Below, piece after piece: positions 14,056 through 16,610 of a DNA stretch of 16,610 bases. Position 1 is the stretch's first letter, and every line of letters starts with the position of its first letter. The stretch is from an uncultured Elusimicrobia bacterium. GTDB taxonomy: Bacteria > Elusimicrobiota > Elusimicrobia > UBA1565 > UBA9628. The DNA lies in NCBI GenBank assembly GCA_903874575.1, contig CAIQSZ010000125.1:1-16610 (forward strand), read 5' to 3'. The notes under the pieces are model-generated. The model was not told where the DNA came from, ran no database searches, and worked only from the letters and a program-made list of their open reading frames with translations. The translations under genes were made by a program, and so were the position numbers.

Positions 14056-14761
14056 CGAGTTGAAGGACCTGGCCCGGGCGCTGAAGCGCCGCGTGGAGTC
14101 GTCGGACGACTCCGATTGGGTTTGCGCGCGGACGGGCCGCGCGGGCGGCGATCAGCCGAAGGCCGAGGTATTCGCCGCGCTCTCCGAGCAGATCAAGGCC
14201 TGCCGCGCCTGCGCCCTCGGCAAGAGCCGCATCCAAGCCGTGCCCGGAGTGGGCAGTCACGACGCGCGCGTCATGTTCGTGGGCGAGGGACCCGGTTTCG
14301 ACGAGGACCACCAGGGCGAGCCGTTCGTTGGTCGTTCCGGGAAACTCCTCGACAAGATCATGGAGTCGATCGGGCTGTCGCGGCGGACCGTCTACATCGC
14401 CAACATCGTCAAGTGCCATCCGATGGTGGATCCCGGCGACCCCGAGAAGCGCGGCAACGACCGCCCGCCGTCCCCCGAGGAGATTTCGGCCTGCCGGCCC
14501 TGGCTGGACGCGCAGATCCGCGCCATCGCGCCGCGGTTCCTCGTCACGCTCGGCGCGGTTTCGGCGCGCGTCCTGCTGGGCGACTCCACTCCGATCACCA
14601 GAATCCGCGGCGTTTGGCGCGAGTACGATCCAGGCGAGGGCGCGCCGAGGGTGCGCCTTCTGCCGACGTTCCATCCCGCCGCATTGCTGCGCAACCCGGT
14701 CTTGAAGCGCGACGTCTGGACGGATATGAAAAGCCTAAAAGAGGAATTATCCCAACCATGA
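14039..14761 (+). CDS. family 4 (iron-sulfur) uracil-DNA glycosylase
   Basis: About 240 residues from TTG 14039, which overlaps the coaB end by 17 bases. Removes uracil from DNA made by cytosine deamination or dUTP misincorporation, the first step of base excision repair. Four Cys for a [4Fe-4S] cluster are visible: C55 and C58 (ACRACAL), C126 (NIVKCHP) and C152 (SACRPW). The active-site motif is VGEGPGFDED (81-90), followed by GEPFVGRSGKLLD; the late HPAALLRNP block carries the conserved His at 212. The first ~45 residues are an extension with no motif, so a shorter start such as TTG 14060 is possible. The stop overlaps the next gene's ATG (ATGA), so translation is likely coupled. Confidence 0.92.
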   Translation: MSRELDELKDLARALKRRVESSDDSDWVCARTGRAGGDQPKAEVFAALSEQIKACRACALGKSRIQAVPGVGSHDARVMFVGEGPGFDEDHQGEPFVGRSGKLLDKIMESIGLSRRTVYIANIVKCHPMVDPGDPEKRGNDRPPSPEEISACRPWLDAQIRAIAPRFLVTLGAVSARVLLGDSTPITRIRGVWREYDPGEGAPRVRLLPTFHPAALLRNPVLKRDVWTDMKSLKEELSQP

Positions 14762-15462
14762 GCAAACCCGATCCCCGCCGTCCCAAATCCGACCGCGACG
14801 TGCTTGACGACCTCGGCAACCTGATCGGCGAGAGCGTGAAGAAGGGCCGCGCGAAGCTGGAGAAACTCATCGAAGAGTCTAGGAAGCATAAGAAGGGCGG
14901 GCACGACGACGACGATTTTCTGGGCTATCTGCGCGCGTTCCTGGACGATCGGAACATCGCGGCGGTGACGCCCTCCAGCAAGTTCCTGGTCGACCGCGTG
15001 ATCAGGGCGATGAATCTGCCGAACGCCGGGGTCATCGTCGAGTACGGGGCCGCGCAGGGCGTCATGACGCGCCGGATCCTGGAGAAGATGCGCCCCGACG
15101 CGAAGCTGATCGCCATCGAGTTCAACCGGCGCCTTTTCGACGAGCTTATCGAGCGCGTGCGCGACCCGCGCATGATCGCCGAACACGGCGACGTGCGGGA
15201 GGTCGACCAGATCCTGGCGCGCCACGGAATCCACAAGGCGGACACCATCATCTCCGGCGTGCCGTTCGCGTTCTTCTCCGGCCGCGGCCGGCATGAGCTG
15301 CTGCACAAGACCTCCGAACTGCTCAACCCCGGCGGGCGCTTCGTGCCGTACCAGGTGACGACGCACCTCATCCCCATGCTGAAGGACTACTTCAGCGACG
15401 TGGACATTCAGTTCGAGGTGCGCAACATGCCGCCGCACTTCGTCTTCACCGCCCTGAAGTAG
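14758..15462 (+). CDS. class I SAM-dependent methyltransferase, PmtA (phospholipid N-methyltransferase)-like
   Basis: 234 residues from ATG 14758, overlapping the upstream stop as ATGA. A charged N-terminal segment (about 1-50, Lys-rich, with an Asp run at 50-53) precedes the domain. FLDDRNIAAVTPSSKFLVDRV matches the PmtA-type opening (SPRSVGAIxPSSRxLAR). SAM motif I is VEYGAAQGVMT (94-104), replacing the usual VELGPGTGVFT; the Glu closing strand 2 is in AIEFNRR; the motif IV region is SGVPFAFF, like PmtA's SGLPLLNF. NPPY of rRNA adenine methylases is absent. PmtA methylates phosphatidylethanolamine toward phosphatidylcholine at the inner membrane. The exact acceptor is inferred; another small or lipid substrate is possible. 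It sits between uracil-DNA glycosylase and priA with no functional neighbour. Confidence 0.72.
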   Translation: MSKPDPRRPKSDRDVLDDLGNLIGESVKKGRAKLEKLIEESRKHKKGGHDDDDFLGYLRAFLDDRNIAAVTPSSKFLVDRVIRAMNLPNAGVIVEYGAAQGVMTRRILEKMRPDAKLIAIEFNRRLFDELIERVRDPRMIAEHGDVREVDQILARHGIHKADTIISGVPFAFFSGRGRHELLHKTSELLNPGGRFVPYQVTTHLIPMLKDYFSDVDIQFEVRNMPPHFVFTALK

Positions 15463-15466
15463 ACGC

Positions 15467-16610
15467 GTGAGGATCGCCGAGGTCGCGTTCCCGGTCCCTC
15501 TGCCAAAGGGTTTTCATTATCGGGTTCCCGACGGCCTGGTGGTGCACCCGGGGCAACGCGTGCGCGCGTCGTTCGGCCCGAGGCGGACCGTCGGCACGGT
15601 GCTCTCCGTGTTCGAGGGCGAGCCCTCGCGGCCGCTCAAGTTCCTGGACGGCGTCGTCGACGCCGAGGCCGCGTTGAGCCGGGAGGGCGTGGATTGCGCG
15701 CGCTGGATGGCTCGCCGTTTCGGCGCGTCCGTCGGCGAATGCGTGAAGGCGCTTCTTCCCCCGTACGTGAAGTCCTTGAACGAATCCGCGCCCGTTTACG
15801 CGGCCGCCGCGCGTCCGGACCCTCCGAAGGCGTTCGACCTCACGCTGGGCCAGACGCACGCGCTCGGCAGATTGGAGTTCCTGCTGGCCGAACGCAAGGC
15901 CGCCCGCGTCGTCCTGTTCGGCGTGCCCGCGTCCGGCAAGACCGAGGTATACCTGCGCCTGATTCGTCGCGCGATCGCGGACGGCGGGCAGGCGCTTTTT
16001 CTTCTGCCCGAGATCGCGCTCACGCGCCCGTTCTTCGACGAGTTCTCCGCCGGTCTGGGCGTTCCCGTCGCTTTGTGGCACAGCGGGCTGACTTTGCGCG
16101 AGCGGCGGCTGACCTGGCTGGCGGTGCGCCGCGGCGACGTGAAGGTGATCGTCGGCGCGCGCTCGTCGGTCCTGCTGCCGTTCAAGGACGCGCGCCTGGT
16201 CGTGCTCGACGAGGAGCAGGACGAGTCGTTCAAGCAGGACGGCGCCGCGCCGTTCTACCACGCGCGGGAGTTGGCGCTGGAGCGGGCGCGCGCGTTCGGC
16301 GCGCTGGCGGTCCTGGGATCGGCGACGCCTTCGCTGGAGGCGTGGGACCTGGCGCGCCGCGGCGAGGCGGAACTGCTGGCCATGCCCGAGCGGGTCTCGC
16401 GCGTCGAAGCGCCCAGCGTGCGCGTGATCCCGCCGCCCGGCTTCGGCGAGGTCTTGTCGGAAGAGGTCCTGTCCAAAATGCGAGATCGTCTGGCCAAGGG
16501 CGAGCAGACCATACTGCTTGTCAACCGGCGCGGCTTCGCCACGCTCACGATGTGCCACAAGTGCCGCTGGATCGACCGTTGTCCCGACTGCGGCGTCGCC
16601 AAGATATGCC
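15467..16610 (+). CDS. priA: primosomal protein N' (replication restart helicase PriA), N-terminal part, cut by window end
   Basis: Begins at GTG 15467, four bases after the methyltransferase stop, and runs off the right edge; 381 codons are visible. PriA recognises stalled forks and reloads the replicative helicase. The N-terminal 3'-end-binding domain starts MRIAEVAFPVPLPKGFHYRVP. The helicase core has Walker A GVPASGKTEVYL (152-163), ALFLLPEIALT, ALWHSGL, VIVGARSSVLLPF, Walker B LVVLDEEQ (244-251), a conserved SFKQDGAAPFYHAREL and GSATPSLEAW (284-293). The zinc region begins with MCHKCRWIDRCPDCG near residues 362-376. The Walker B box is DEEQ where most PriA have DEEH. The missing part is the rest of the zinc sites and helicase lobe 2. 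Confidence 0.95.
   Translation, partial: MRIAEVAFPVPLPKGFHYRVPDGLVVHPGQRVRASFGPRRTVGTVLSVFEGEPSRPLKFLDGVVDAEAALSREGVDCARWMARRFGASVGECVKALLPPYVKSLNESAPVYAAAARPDPPKAFDLTLGQTHALGRLEFLLAERKAARVVLFGVPASGKTEVYLRLIRRAIADGGQALFLLPEIALTRPFFDEFSAGLGVPVALWHSGLTLRERRLTWLAVRRGDVKVIVGARSSVLLPFKDARLVVLDEEQDESFKQDGAAPFYHARELALERARAFGALAVLGSATPSLEAWDLARRGEAELLAMPERVSRVEAPSVRVIPPPGFGEVLSEEVLSKMRDRLAKGEQTILLVNRRGFATLTMCHKCRWIDRCPDCGVAKIC

Noticed and set aside
14900..14920. GAC/GAT triplet run
   Set aside because: It encodes the Asp run at the methyltransferase N-terminus; short and not a structural repeat.
14758..15462. KsgA-type rRNA adenine dimethylase
   Set aside because: The NPPY/NLPY catalytic motif is absent (SGVPF instead), and the opening and motif order fit the PmtA group better.
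15446..16558. A long minus-strand open frame opposite priA
   Set aside because: The plus strand carries PriA with Walker A, Walker B and zinc-site motifs; the antisense product has no motif.
1..16610. CRISPR arrays, tRNA/rRNA genes, insertion sequences
   Set aside because: No direct-repeat spacing, no tRNA-like cloverleaf and no transposase motif were seen; almost all bases are in housekeeping genes.

Overview
The window is a gene-dense, high-G+C bacterial chromosome segment made almost entirely of housekeeping genes. LolA, a POTRA/beta-barrel-like protein and RodZ point to a Gram-negative (diderm) cell. Many genes start with TTG or GTG, and neighbouring genes overlap or nearly touch. I cannot fix the phylum from sequence alone. 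The divergent RpoZ, FtsK gamma domain and CoaC argue against a well-studied proteobacterium; Elusimicrobiota or a similar deep-branching diderm phylum is a guess. I see no mobile elements, CRISPR arrays, tRNAs or rRNAs.

Layout. (1) At 1-321 (+) is the C-terminal end of a TPR protein, convergent with the next block and only one base from it. (2) From 9471 down to 323 (-) runs a tight series: rpsO, pnp, accB, ftsK, a lolA-like gene, rodZ, pgsA, pgpA and a secreted POTRA/barrel-like protein. Most junctions from ftsK onward are stop/start overlaps or gaps of a few bases, so the block probably behaves as one operon. A good sigma70-type promoter lies just upstream of rpsO. (3) At 9529-11839 (-) are cinA and a zinc alcohol dehydrogenase. 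(4) A divergent intergenic region of about 126 bp follows (11840-11965). (5) From 11966 to the right edge (+) lies gmk, rpoZ, coaC, coaB, a family-4 uracil-DNA glycosylase gene, a PmtA-like methyltransferase gene and priA (cut by the window edge).

How they fit together. The minus block combines RNA turnover and translation (S15, PNPase), fatty-acid and phospholipid synthesis (AccB, PgsA, PgpA), outer-membrane traffic (LolA, barrel protein), cell shape (RodZ) and chromosome segregation (FtsK). The plus block combines nucleotide and CoA synthesis, an RNA polymerase subunit, DNA repair and replication restart. If the methyltransferase really acts on phospholipid, it connects to the PgsA/PgpA lipid branch.

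Most worth a second look: CoaC lacks both the Asn and the Cys that are catalytic in known phosphopantothenoylcysteine decarboxylases. The FtsK gamma domain has lost the residues that read KOPS/SRS. The rpsO and gmk promoters sit so close to their ATGs that near-leaderless mRNAs are predicted. I found no clear new multi-gene system.
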